From: Gentiana macrophylla
Lineage: Eukaryota > Streptophyta > Magnoliopsida > Gentianales > Gentianaceae
Assembly: GCA_026214975.1 (NCBI GenBank)
Contig: JAOBSW010000134.1
Location: 1 to 64,000 of the forward strand
Direction of reading: 5' to 3'
Length of the DNA stretch: 64,000 bases
Shown: positions 1 to 12,685 of the stretch, piece by piece
How the letters are laid out: the number at the start of each line of letters is the position of its first letter
Position numbering within the stretch: position 1 is the stretch's first letter
Position numbers and translations under genes: made by a program
Notes under the pieces: model-generated
Told to the model about the DNA's origin: nothing
The model's input: only the letters and a program-made list of their open reading frames with translations
Database searches by the model: none

Positions 1-386
1 AAAACAGGCGATTTGGAGTCGCTGATTACTCACGACCTGAGGAACCGATATCCACACACATTCATTCATTCCACAGATTTTGCCTATTACCCTACAATCA
101 GATGTTAAAATACGCTTACCATGCTTGAGGACCGGTTTTTGAAAAACACAGACAATAAATTTTCTTGCTTTCTATCTGAAAAGAAGTGCAGAACACTTAA
201 TAGCAAAATTCAGAATTGAAAGTGCAAAGGCAAAGTCTTCATTATTACAACATTGCAGCAGAATTGACACACAAACTTTGTAGAAACATTAAAAATGGGC
301 TACCAAAACTTTTTCAAGAATCTTGACAAGTTATACAAAATACTAGTACAAACAAGACAAAAATCCCATCAATTTTCCATACCAAT
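1..386 (-). other. 3' flank / probable 3' UTR of the AGD-like gene
   Basis: This stretch lies downstream of the stop codon of the minus-strand AGD-like gene. It is AT-rich and I see no conserved coding frame. Part of it is probably the 3' UTR; I could not place the polyadenylation site. The short open frames here are not conserved. Confidence 0.4.
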
Positions 387-3300
387 TCAATCATCTTCAG
401 CTAGCAATACAAAAAGCTCCTCATCAGATATTGCCCCTATTTCCATTGCTCTTTCTAACGTGCTCAGGCCTCTTGCATCCTTTATTGAACCACGGCACCT
501 CTGCACCAATCACAGACATGTTAATTACTATGTTGATATGGCTCTTCATTTCACATATCCGAGAGTTATGGATATGGATATCTGAATCTCGTGTCCAGCC
601 TCCAGCTTTTCAAAATTATAATATTCGAGGTTCAAATTCCTACAAAACTAATTTATCACATTGATGTACGTACTCGAAGTAGTATTTGGCCAACTGGTTG
701 TCCCCTCTGGTGATGCAATGTTGAGAGGAGTTCTACCATGGAAGTCGCTTTGTTTATATCAGCACCAAATTGCAGCAACAGCCAGGACCACTAAGTTGCC
801 TGTGTGACATACCAAATGCAACAAGGAACACCCTGGAGACACGATTCCGGTTTGTCATAACATTTTAGACACACTGCCGATCCCGACATGTATTTTCAGA
901 CTCTGCAAATCCTTTCTGCAAACCCTGTTCATCATGAAGTAGCTCGGAACCTGCTGACGCCGATGTGGTGTTTATTATAGTTGTTATATCTGACTCTCAC
1001 GATCAATCTATACACTTCTCGTGATATTGTTCTTCTGAACTGCTTCCCATATACAGCTTTGCATTGGTATGAGTGATATCCGAGGTAGCTTTTTACCACG
1101 GAAAACTTTCTCGACATACTGTACAACAAGCAGAAAGGCATCACATACTGAACAAGCTTGTTGATAAATGATACAGTTTAATGGGAAAATCGAGTTCTTC
1201 GATTTGCATACATGGAGTTATTTTAAAGAGGAGAACATCACCTATAAGAATAATACACGCCTCGTGAAGAAAACCCGCACTCTCTCTCTCAAAAAAAAAA
1301 GGGAGGGGGGGTAATGATATTAACACAAACAAGAGAAGCACAAGTGTAAATATAAGCAGACAAACACACCTTTGCCTGAATATATTTCTCTTTCTGATGA
1401 GTCGTATCATCGGGGCTTGGTTTTTAATAGACGGAAGCACTCCATTTCTTCATGACTGTGAAAATCAAATATGGTTAGTCACTAATAACTTTTCAAATAC
1501 TGATTCCTACTTCACACAAAGAAACATACAATTGCACAACATGCCAGTCAGGAATATATACAAACAAAATGCAAACTTGAAAAGTTTAATCCACAAGCGA
1601 ACGCTATTACTTCAAAGAACAGTGACATCATCATGAGCGCACTGAAGGGCCTTACCTCTCATCCTGTATCAAAAGCACCTTCTCCCAGATGGAGTTGCAA
1701 AATGCATTGCCTAACGCTCGAACAGATCCAATACAGTAGGATCCCAAACTTTGACATCCAAGTTTATGGACCTCACCTGTTAGTCAAAGAGACAATATTT
1801 CATCGTTATCTTTTAAGGATATCTTTAATTTATGTTTCAAGTACACCTATTAAGGGAAAACATAAATAAATGCACCTTTGAAATGTGAACGCCAAGATTT
1901 TTGTGAATCCCAGAGCACTCAATGCATATTAAAATGCCAAGATTGAGAGAAGCCCATTCAGGATCAGGAGCACTGCATTCTGCACAACGATCGCTTCCAG
2001 GTACTCCTCAGAGAATCTTTGAAACAGAATGGGTTCTGATGAATTTCTCAATGATTTGGCACATTCTCATGGCTACCAAATCGTTGTAATGCAGATGATT
2101 CACCTAACATTTCATCGCCGCCATGTCATCTTCCCCAGGATCTAACTGCAATATACACAGCATCTTATGTAACTCACAAGAGGAATTTCAAATATGCCTT
2201 TAACAGACAATGAAAAGTGTAATGGAAAGTTCAAATATAGAGCCAACCTGCTGCAAGTGAGAGTTCAATAACGAAGCAATAAACCCTGTGATTTTTTTTG
2301 TCATCCAGTCGGTCCTTTCAGCTTCATTTTCGGCCTGACCAGCAACCAACAAATACATTAACAATCATCGCCAGCGTGAGTATTGAATGTAAAGGAATGA
2401 AAAAGGGACGTGTTTCCGTTGTCTAACACTATACCCTTAAAAATCAAGACGACTTATGCCAATTTTCTATAGGCCAAACATCAGAAAGAGAACTACTTGT
2501 GAAATAACAGCTAGAAGCCCAGAGACCAAAAATCCAGAAAACAATAATAGAAAGAAGGAATTAAAGGAACATTGGAATCAAATTCCACAACCAGATTAAA
2601 TCCTTTAAACTATTGTACCTGAAATGTGAATGTTTTTGATGGGGAAATCAACCTAAAACAAAGTCAGAAGTCCAAATCTTCAGCATCCATCTTGATAGTG
2701 GATGCAACGAAGATCAATAGTACGACAACCTAAACTTCCTCACTAAAGATTTTCGATCTCGCGTGGCGATAGCCTCGAATCTACCAAATACGCTTCTACT
2801 GTGTATTCAGCAGTACTCGAAGGATGTTGTGATTGAGAACCCTGAGAAAAGAACAAGGAAAATCACTGAAACCACTTCAAGCATGACTGCCTTCATTACA
2901 CTATATTTTGTTTGTAATGTACAATAAACAATATGCAGATTTTTTTACTTAAAAATAAAAACAGGACAGTAAATCAGTGATTTTTTTACTAAGGATCAAA
3001 GCATTACAGTATATCCAGAATACACAAAACACCATTTACAAAATATCTATCTACTATAACAAATTCAAAGATCTAGACAGCTCAACAGCAATTTTCCAAC
3101 CCAGCCTCGCTTTCACTGCTCTACTCCACTAGGAAACACAAAGACTGATGGTTTTAAAGACATCAGACTCAACAACAGAACAAGGAGAAGCCATATTCTG
3201 GAAAAAAATCTTCTTTCTCTCCTGCCAGACCATGTAGCGTAACACCTCCAGCTAAAAACTACTGCAGGTCTGGTAGAACACAGCCAGTAAATCACATCTT

Positions 3301-6300
3301 CCCAAGCTACCACTGGTACCTTTAATTCCAGACTTCTCAACAGGGTCTTACAGATTCTCTAAGCAAAAGGACAAGGCCATGGGACTCATCAAATTTAAGC
3401 GCAGCATACGGGATATTGCCTGAACAAACTTCTGGTGTGATATTTCACAATGAAGTATGTGTTCATGAACAATTTTTTCAAGTTCAACTAACAGTTGTAT
3501 CTTTTGGAATGATTTACATTTAAAATACATTTGTCTTACTCAAGCATAATCAAACGGTGTAAGAAATCTTGTGTTGAAGTTTTATGAATTCCATATTAGA
3601 AAAGGAAAAGGGACTAGCTAGGCCTTGGCCCAAAAAACATAATAATTGGCCCATACAGGTGGAGGCTTGTGGATGAGTTCATCAAAGCAAGTAATTTGTT
3701 TTGCCCTGTAACTTTTAAAATTTACAAATGCTCAAAAAATTAGAAAACAAAGGAAATTGAAAGTTTAAGGTCACCCTTGGCCCGAATTACTCAATATTGT
3801 GACTAAAGCAAACGCCAGCCCTGAAAAGAAAAACTATCTTGTACACCCTCACCCTCACCCCACCCTCTCAAGATCTGACACTAATCCAAATGAAGAGCAT
3901 GGTCATTGTTATAAAAATAGTTGTGAGATTCAGGAAAAAAATAACAGTAATAAACTAAAATAAAATAAAAAGAGTACCCCAGGCTTGTTCACTTGATCTT
4001 TGTAATAATATAAGGTCCCAAGGTTATCAAGTACAAAGAATCTCCTCTTCCAATTTGCTCTCAAACTTGAAGATTTTTTCAAAAGATATCCCTGCTTGAT
4101 TGTCTGTACCTGTAAAATTCAAAATAACATTGTTTATAAACACTTCCATTTCATGCCAATCATCTGCAAGCTGTTTTAACTTTTAACGATCCAACAGACG
4201 GGATATTAATGGAAGTAACTCAGTTAAGAAAAATTAAAATAGAATACAGAAAGAAAAAAAATACATATTGCAAAGAGATGATCAATAAGCTCTCACCTCA
4301 CCTTTTGTGGCAGTTTGCATGATTGCCTCTATATTTTTGTAAGGATTCTCGCCAGCCCCATTGTTGCTAATGGAGCTAGTTGATGTTTTCAAATTGCTAG
4401 ATGCACGCATATGGTCCAGCTCAGACTGTGTCCTGAACTCTTGTATTCTTTTGCAAATCTATCTTGTTCGATATGGGACTGTTCCTTTGATTGCTGGGCA
4501 TATGCCAATATCTGTAAGACAAAACAAAATTACACAAAAAAGCAATCCAAAGAAAGCTTGACAATACTGTTAGACTAGGGTGGGGAAAAAGAAAAATATT
4601 CTGCGAAGATTTGTAGCCTGCTGTGCGGCTTATCTTGCAAATTAATATTATTGACACTACGACTGAAACGAAATTCCACAACAAATCAGTTCCTAGATGA
4701 GGTACTGAAGGAGATAAAACTAAAAACAACTTAAGAAAATCTCTGAGCCAATGTGCAAGGTAGTGCAGAAAAAAAAAGTAAGCAAAAAAGATGGGAAAGA
4801 CGGCAAATATTCACAAGTGAAATTATAAGAAATAAAAGTGCAAAGACAATTGACAGTTAATATAACTTAAGCATTTCATTACATGACTGACAACTGAAAG
4901 AGGAGACAAATTAGGCATCAGTTTTTAAACAAGAACGAAAAGGAAAAATAAAAGATATTTCAATCCGACAACAAAATAGTGAAATACGTGACAAGTTCAG
5001 AAAATAGAAAATACTGCAACGGAACCTGGTGAATGAACGGCTCCATTTGGCTTAGCAAGTCTAAAACCCTGGAAAGACAGAAAAAGAGACGTAGAAGCAA
5101 CACATCAAGAACAACAAACAAAAAAGTGCATGACTTCCATACCATGGGAGGCTTACCAATTTAAAGTACCTAAGGTGTGCATCCATAATGGCACTAAAAG
5201 ATTCCAAGAACTCATATTTCTTTTTGCCTCAATATTCATGAGAGCGTTCACCTGAATCCCTTTAATAGAAAGATGGAATTTAGTTATAACCTCACGGATA
5301 AAACTAGAGGAAAGAACTTGAAAGCATACAAGTGGCCTAGTAAACATACCACATTGAAGCGACTTCTTTCAAATGCAGACTTTGAGTTATCGAGATCCTG
5401 TTCAATGAAAGGTGATAAGGCAAGCGCTTGGTGTAGGAAGTGTCAAAATGAATAATAAATTGGCTACTGTTTCATATTTTTTAGTCATGGAAGTAAAGCT
5501 ATATATACTGCAACAGAGGTTCAGCCATGGAGCAATACAAACACTAAATGCTTTAGATAAGTTTGAGCTTGTGTCTCTCTTCTTTTCTTTTCTTTTTTCA
5601 CCTTTTAGTAATATAAAAGACAGTTAGAGTGTTTCTCTTTCTTCAGCACTTAATGCAGAAGCCAACTTGATGGTGATCGTCTTGAAATTTATAGTATCGA
5701 CACAAGTTTTCATTAGCAAAAGACTGCAAATAAAATTGAAAATTGAAATGAATTACAGTATAGACCACCGAATTTTCAGAAACCACTGATGGTTACTTTA
5801 GATCATCTGTATAGATCATCGAGAGTTTGAAAATGCTTTGTGATCCTCTCATATATAATCACTCCCTCCATCCCCATCCCTGGACTTTAGATACACTTTA
5901 CAAGATGTATCAGATTTTCTTTTCTACAAAAGTTGAGAGAATCGTAATTGTTTTACAAGATTATGCATATAACTTATGCACTTTTCACATCCTAAAAGTA
6001 CTACTGGACATATTTCGAAAATAATCAACAAAATATGATCTGACTAACTTATCAAAATAAATATGGAAACATATTCTGGAACGGAATATGTTATCCTCAT
6101 GAAATGAAATCTTACGATCTTCTAACCAAAAACAATCACCAAAGCTTCAAATACCATATAACCTCTTGTAGAATAGACATACTGCAATAGAAAGTATTTT
6201 TTCTAGCCTTGAGGAATATCATCTCAGCTTCAGAACGAAATTGCCATGAACGAAGTCCTTATACTCAGATGTTTAAGACGTCTTTCATTAGCAAATTACA

Positions 6301-9300
6301 AACCCAATCAGTCTGGTACATAAAACTGGAGGTCACGGCTCACAAGTCTGAGCCATGAAAATAGCCTCCTATACAAATATAAGGTAAGAATGCCTGTATC
6401 GGGCCTAAATTGTTCATTCCTTCCATAGACCCTGCATAAGCAGGATGCATCTATACGGTAGGCTGCCAATTTAACCCAGGACAGAAGACAAGTTGTCCTA
6501 ATATCAAACGATCAAAACTAATTCTGAAAGCTACAAAATTGGCCACATTTGCAGAAGGAAAAAGGGGGAGTCAGTTACAAGTATAAACAGGGGTGTAATA
6601 TTGCTAATAAAACTGTCTTTTTAGGAAAAAGAAAATAGACGGGTGGATCCATTCAGAAAAAGAAACATAAAGGAAGCCCGGTGTATAGAAGCACCTCCTA
6701 TGCGGGTCCGGGCAAAGGCCACGCCATCTAGGCCTACTATACGCATTTACACCTTCGATAAGAAGCTCTTTATGCGGTGTGAGCCCATGACCTTTGGTCA
6801 CAAGACGACAACTTTTGCCTCACAAAAATGAATATTCAAGATAATATGGAAATGAAGCCCTCCAAATCAAAAGCACTCCCTAATACTCAGGAATAAAGTT
6901 ACCTCTTCCAACTCAACGACAACCTCATCCCTGGTACTCTTCCTCAAAGAAGCATATTTTTCACGTGCCTGGCCGTCATGCAAACCCACGTCAGATCCAA
7001 ACTTCTCTAGAAATCTTAATATACAAGAATTCATAACATCTTGAACGAATTAGTCATATTAACCAACATATGCAGAAGATAAAACATAAGGGGAAAAAAG
7101 AAAAAAGTCGGTGAGTTGTTGGGTTTATCCACCTCCGCCAATAGGATAGCAATCTACTGGGTGCTAGTGTCATCTCAAAATGCCTTGAATGAAATAATTG
7201 AAAGTGAAAACCCATCCCAGTACAGTAATCAATGAAACAGTATAATGTTTCATTGGTAACAAAGATTCTCTTACAAAGAATCCCCTCCCCTAGTTATCAT
7301 GACATGTATTACATTTTCATCCGAAATTCCAAACCCAGTAGTATGATATATAATTTGTACAAGCAACTTATTTAGCCTAAGAAAACCTAAACTGTCATAT
7401 GTATTTATCAATTGTTTATCTATTGGACATCACATCAAACCAGAACCTTACAGAAAATAAATTACAGAGCTTATCAGCCCTGGTCTCTCATAAATTAAGG
7501 ATCGGTATGCATTAAGTCCCATCACCCTCTGAGACAACAGATAAACGGTCAGTAGAGATTCTACAAATAAGATTACAATAAGCAAACACCATATCCTAGT
7601 GCATTGTCCAGTTATTAAGGCATTTCCATTGAATTTGATGTCAATATTCATCTAAAGCAATTTAAACAACATTATGTTCAACAATGTTCTGTTCACTTAG
7701 AATACCTGATCATAACCGCACATAGCTTTATCAAACCGACGCTTGCGATTCCTGTGAAGCAAAAGTCAAATCATGAGCACCATGAGTTTGAGTTGAAAAT
7801 ATTATAGTTGTCATTAAAAAAGAACTAGAGAATAGCCATAATGGTGGAAAAGGGAATTGATCATTGGACCTTAAATAATGTTAGGCATACATGGTTAAAG
7901 AAACTGATTCTGCTACCAATCCAAATGTGAATTTAAGGGTGAAAAAAGGAAGTTTCTAAGAGAACCCAGAGGGTAACAAAATGATTTTTGGTTGATCGAG
8001 TTAATTTGTGGTTACAAGACAAAAAATATCCTTCCCTGTTAATACCGTGAAGATTCATGGATAAATCGTCTACATTAGCTAGTAGCAAATTAACGACTGA
8101 AATTTGGAGATATTTACAAAATCTAAGCAAGTTGGTTAGGCAATATATAACCACGAGTACAGGAGAGTTAAAGGATATTCTGATCGAGATTGTGTGGTTT
8201 CGCTAAATAAGAATTGTCCACTTTTATATAGGTGAAAATTTAGGCAGCACTTTTTCAGTGCTTCAACTGAATCATTTTTTATTTAATTTTCCCACTTTCA
8301 GCCATCTTCTTCAAATTATTTAAGAATAATTATTTCCTCCATCATCATAAAAGAAAATATATAATTATTCTTCTTAAAGACTCCACTAGAAAAGGCAAAA
8401 AACAATCAATCTGTGCATTTTGTACAATATACTCAATAAATAATGTGCATATTGCACAGCATACATTACAGATTGGACAACTGATTTAATATGAGGTAGG
8501 AAACTAGGAATGTCGAAATTTTACGCTTTGTAGCAAGCTGTACTCATTAAAAGGTCAGTAGATTACACATTGAAGACACTACAATCTGGACCCATCCGGC
8601 TCAAAGGTTGTCTCAACCAAAGTGCCATGATAAAACATGTTGAGGAAGTAATCAGGGGTAAGCTAGTACTCTGGAACTTATTGTAACTCTTTTGATGATC
8701 AATAAAATTTTACTCATGAAAAAAATGTGCTAAGCTTGTTTGAACTTTGAACAAAGATGTTCCTAGGGTTTCTCTTATACTATGGTTGTCTTGGTGGAAG
8801 AGATTGAATACAAAAAGCAGACTTCTGGAATGTGGAATGTTGAATGAAAGTGAAAAGTTCCTCTGTAAAATCTTGATGGAAAGCCATAAACAGCCGTTCT
8901 TATTTGAGGATAATTTGGAGTCGAGTTCTAAATAAAACAATGTGTGAGACACTTCTATTGAGATCTGGAATGAGCAAACAAGAACCACCACAAGACTGGA
9001 TTTTGGAAGCATCTAACCAAATTGGATTGACAGCAACTGTATATGGTATTTAAAAAGAAATGAACCAGCAATTTTCCGTATTTTTTCGGTAGCTAAGGGG
9101 AACTTTGTATATTTTCTCATTCATTGTACCCCTGGGCTTGATTGTACAGTTTCCACAATATATACAAATTTGCCAATTGACAAAAAATAATGGCAAAAAG
9201 AAACGAATAAAAGATTATCCACTGGCATAAGAAAGAGACCTATCAGACAGCATACGGGGTCAAAGAATTAGAACTAATTCTTTGCTATCCATCAAATGTA

Positions 9301-11529
9301 GTATTGATCATATTCTTTTGTACACGCACACACTCAGTTGGAGTTATCTTTATTATATGATTGAAGGATTACAAATTCACCAAAATTAAATGGTTGGCCT
9401 AAGTATGGCAAGAGAAAGTACCTTCACATCTTGTAGATCAACAGATAAAAATTGACTAAGACGATCAAGCAGCACATGCTCTACCTGTAACAACTTTTTT
9501 TGTCATTCTAAGCAATCATTTAAGCAAAGTAACATAGTTAATTTTAATGAATATTAACTGAAACAGAAGAAATTGTGACTTGTTTGGTGAAAGCTTAAAA
9601 ATGAAGACGATTTAAATTTCAAGAGCCTCAAGCACTTTATTTTAAGTTACCAAAATCCTCCCTGGATTGCTTTCTGCTCCAGCTGTTACCCCGACAAGGG
9701 GTCAAACAATATAATTGTAACCCCAAGTTGCTACTGTGCAACATGGATTTAAATTTACTTAACCTTTCTTTGAAAGTGAACATATTAGCATGCTAATAAT
9801 CACTTACTTGGGATCTAAGAAGCTCCTTATAATGTAGAAAGCTCACGGAAGGCAGAAACAAACTTTGACATGATTGGTCCTATACAAGTTACCAAAAACG
9901 AATACACATTCAAAATGCCAATCAAGATGTTATACACTTGCAGAAAATAGATCTGTACAGTGGTAGATTATAAATGAAGAAACAAACTAGTTGACACTAG
10001 ATTGATTCCAACATATCAATCCCAAAAAAACTTGAAAGCTGAACTTTGAATCATTTGACTACATAACAAAGAGTTTTTGTGAAATCAAAACAACTATGCT
10101 GTCAGATACGATGATCAATTAAAACCTCACAAAGTTTACATGGTATGAGAAGATGTTGAAAGTCAAAGAACATGCTCTCAAGAATGAGGAACAATTATTT
10201 TTCTACTTCTGCTGCACTCAAACCATTTTAATCAAAATCCAGTGCTTAATTAAGAATGTCAAATGCAACAAAGTACGGTCTTAATACATCTTTGAAGCCA
10301 TCGTGTCTGAACTGGTAACTGGTTAATATGATAATTGAACAATGAATCTTGTCACATGCAACTTTATTTCAGTGTTGATTAATGGAAACTATAGAAATGC
10401 ATGCATGACATGAATGATACAAGCAGCAATTCTATTCGTTAACCAAAAAAGAGAAAAAGAGAAAAAGAGCAATGGAAGAAAGGATACAATTGATGCAGGC
10501 TACTTCCTTCCCATGAACCCACACGACATAAAAAAAAGTTTAATTTCATTTGACATTTAACCAGATTATCATATCGGCAAGCGTGAAGTAAGTAATCTAA
10601 AAAGAAGAGAAGAAAACGAAAGGGTCTTCAGGTTACATAGTCTTCAAGATCTGTATGCAACGTGACGTAGCCATCCGCCAGATTTGAGTGAGACTCTTTT
10701 TCTACTTAACATGTGTTAAAATGTTTGACCTGCAAAGTCCTGGTCTTTTATTCCTTTTTTTTTCAGACTGCTCTAATATTCCTGTTAATAAGCATTTGAT
10801 TTCTATGGAAAAGGCTTCTCCTTCTATCCAAAAAGGATCAAAGAGGTATACTTATCCATTACACAATATAGCATTACTTTCAAAATAGCCTCCAGAGAAT
10901 GAAAGAAGCACAAAACACAAGTCTTCTGTCAGGCTCTACACGGAATCCCATCTGAAACATGTTGTGTTGCTCTTAAAGGGATTTGAAAGGAGCTAGTTCA
11001 ACCAGGAAAAAGAATAACAGTTAAGTGGAAAACAATCACCTCCTATTGATACGCTAACAGGGTCATCCTGGCCGCCACCAAATGCTTCTAAAGAATCTGC
11101 AAAAAGTATATCCCCATTGCCAGCTTCAGCAAGCACTTCCCTACAAACACCAAAACATCATACAATAAATTAAAGAAAACGCGGTGACTTCAACCCAGAA
11201 CATACTGATTTTCCAGGTAAATACGCACAGCTGAAAACTAATATTTAGAAAACTATAATACATCCCATTTTCCAATTTAGTTACTGACATGTATTTATTA
11301 CAGCCTTTGTAGAGCTTTTGGCATCGATCTCTTAGCTCATCAGTTGTCTGTTCCAGGGATCGCATCTGCCGCACGAAAACCCAAAAAAAGATTAAAGATT
11401 TCTTTTCATACTAAGGTGGGTGGAAGCGGGGATTCGAAATCCGAGGATAAAAAATAAGGTTCGACCCATGTGAAACATCACCTGTTTTCGGAACATAGGG
11501 GAATCGTCGAGGTTGATGAATGGCGCCAT
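387..11529 (-). CDS. AGD4: ARF GTPase-activating protein, BAR-PH-ArfGAP-ankyrin type (AGD2/AGD4-like)
   Basis: The family stimulates GTP hydrolysis on ARF GTPases at endomembranes. I traced 19 coding exons on the minus strand: 11529-11482, 11365-11289, 11140-11040, 9879-9808, 9484-9422, 7751-7706, 6968-6903, 5397-5350, 5251-5157, 5068-5026, 4511-4297, 4109-3978, 2841-2619, 2334-2248, 2141-1876, 1776-1656, 1455-1370, 1118-674 and 500-387. Together they encode about 780 residues, the usual family length. The start [16 protein letters not shown] is typical. Exons 2-11 make the BAR domain, 12-14 the PH domain ([19 protein letters not shown]), 15-16 the ArfGAP zinc finger (CX2CX16CX2C), and 18-19 the ankyrin repeats, ending in FVLLAEDD. 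Exons 4, 6, 9, 10, 11, 13 and 15-18 carry one- or two-base indels, and TGA replaces an expected arginine codon at 2666-2664 and 2010-2008. These may be sequencing errors or pseudogenisation. The arginine-finger position is lysine. AGD2 versus AGD4 is uncertain. Confidence 0.88.
3113..3340 (-). mobile_element. Short LINE fragment in an intron of the AGD-like gene
   Basis: Read on the minus strand in two frames, this gives a stretch with WEDVIYWLC and then [14 protein letters not shown]. The second part resembles the C-terminal W-x-ERN-x-RIF motif that follows the zinc-binding domain of plant LINE reverse transcriptases. The fragment lies between PH-domain exons 12 and 13, in the sense orientation of the host gene. 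It is short and frameshifted, so it cannot be active. Recognition rests on one motif. Confidence 0.45.
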
Positions 11530-12685
11530 TGTTGCAATCTCGACTTTTACTTCTCACAAGCAGATAGCAATTGCTGAAACTGGGATCTCGAGAGAGGTAA
11601 GAAATGGGATAGTGCTGGATTTTGTTTTGTTTATTAATGGGTTTTTTTTTCTCTTCCCAAATGTGAAATGGTGGTGGTATATGTCAACTGGTTCAGACAA
11701 AGCAATAATTGGGATTCAGGCTGCACATGGAACACGCCGACATCACAGGCTATCGGCAACTGATTCCTCGTTTTACAAGTAATTCTCTCTCAAGAGTTGC
11801 ATTTCTAAAGTTTGGAGTTTTTTCGTTTCAGACTAATGATATAGGTTGTTTTTTTTCCATTTTTTCCTTTTCTTCTTTTGTGGAAAGGTTAATCTAGGCT
11901 TTCTTTAAAAAGGAAAAAAATAAAAATTAATGGATTGGATGAGCAAATGATTTGAAACTTGCTAATACCTAAAATTTTGCTCACCATCAGTAATTTTGTT
12001 GTAAAAACTCCTATTATAACGCATCGTCAGATAACTGACACGTATATAAACATATAAAATAGTCTCTCTTACAGATGTAATCTCACCGTTAGATATATGC
12101 TAAATCCAGTATAAAAAAGTTCATATGTGATCTTTATGTAATTTAAAGATTTGAATAAAACCCCGCTGCAAAATAAAAACATTAATTACCGCAAGTGTTT
12201 TAAGTTCAAGCTCAATTATTCGATGCAAATGGTCTTAGTTGTTTATAATTGGTTGATGATTTTTTCAAGAAAATAAAAATGAATAATTGTTTAATGATAA
12301 TGTGAAATCTATTGTAAAAATTATTAGATTTGATATGCCATGACGCCACTTTTCCTAAGTTAATCATCTACTTTTCATCCGAAATAAAATGAAATATCAT
12401 TCAAAGATATCCATAACGAAATCAATATTGAAAAACATGGAAGAGAAATATTATTTAGTAAAGTTATCGTGTTGAAATATTTAATAAAGTTTTTTTTAAA
12501 ACTCAATTTAGTAAAGTTTTTATCAAGCTAGTATAATACCATCAACATTAACATATTAACATTAATCCATCCGACACGGTATTGACTGTTTTATTGGACA
12601 TAATAATAACGAGAACAAAGCAAAGAACGGTAAAAAAAAAAGCGAAGAAGGGCTAAAGCCGGTGTGCCCTTCCCATACTGTAAAA
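11530..12685. promoter_or_regulatory. Divergent intergenic region between the AGD-like and PAT11-like genes
   Basis: About 1.16 kb separates the start codons of the two divergently transcribed genes, so it must hold both promoters and 5' UTRs. It is AT-rich, with several poly-A and poly-T runs. I saw no single TATA box that decides a start site. The open frames near 11513-11897 are not conserved and overlap the presumed 5' UTR of the minus-strand gene. Confidence 0.5.

Noticed and set aside
387..11529. Calling the AGD-like gene a definite pseudogene
   Set aside because: Splice sites and domains are preserved and neighbours show the same indel pattern, so error is at least as likely.
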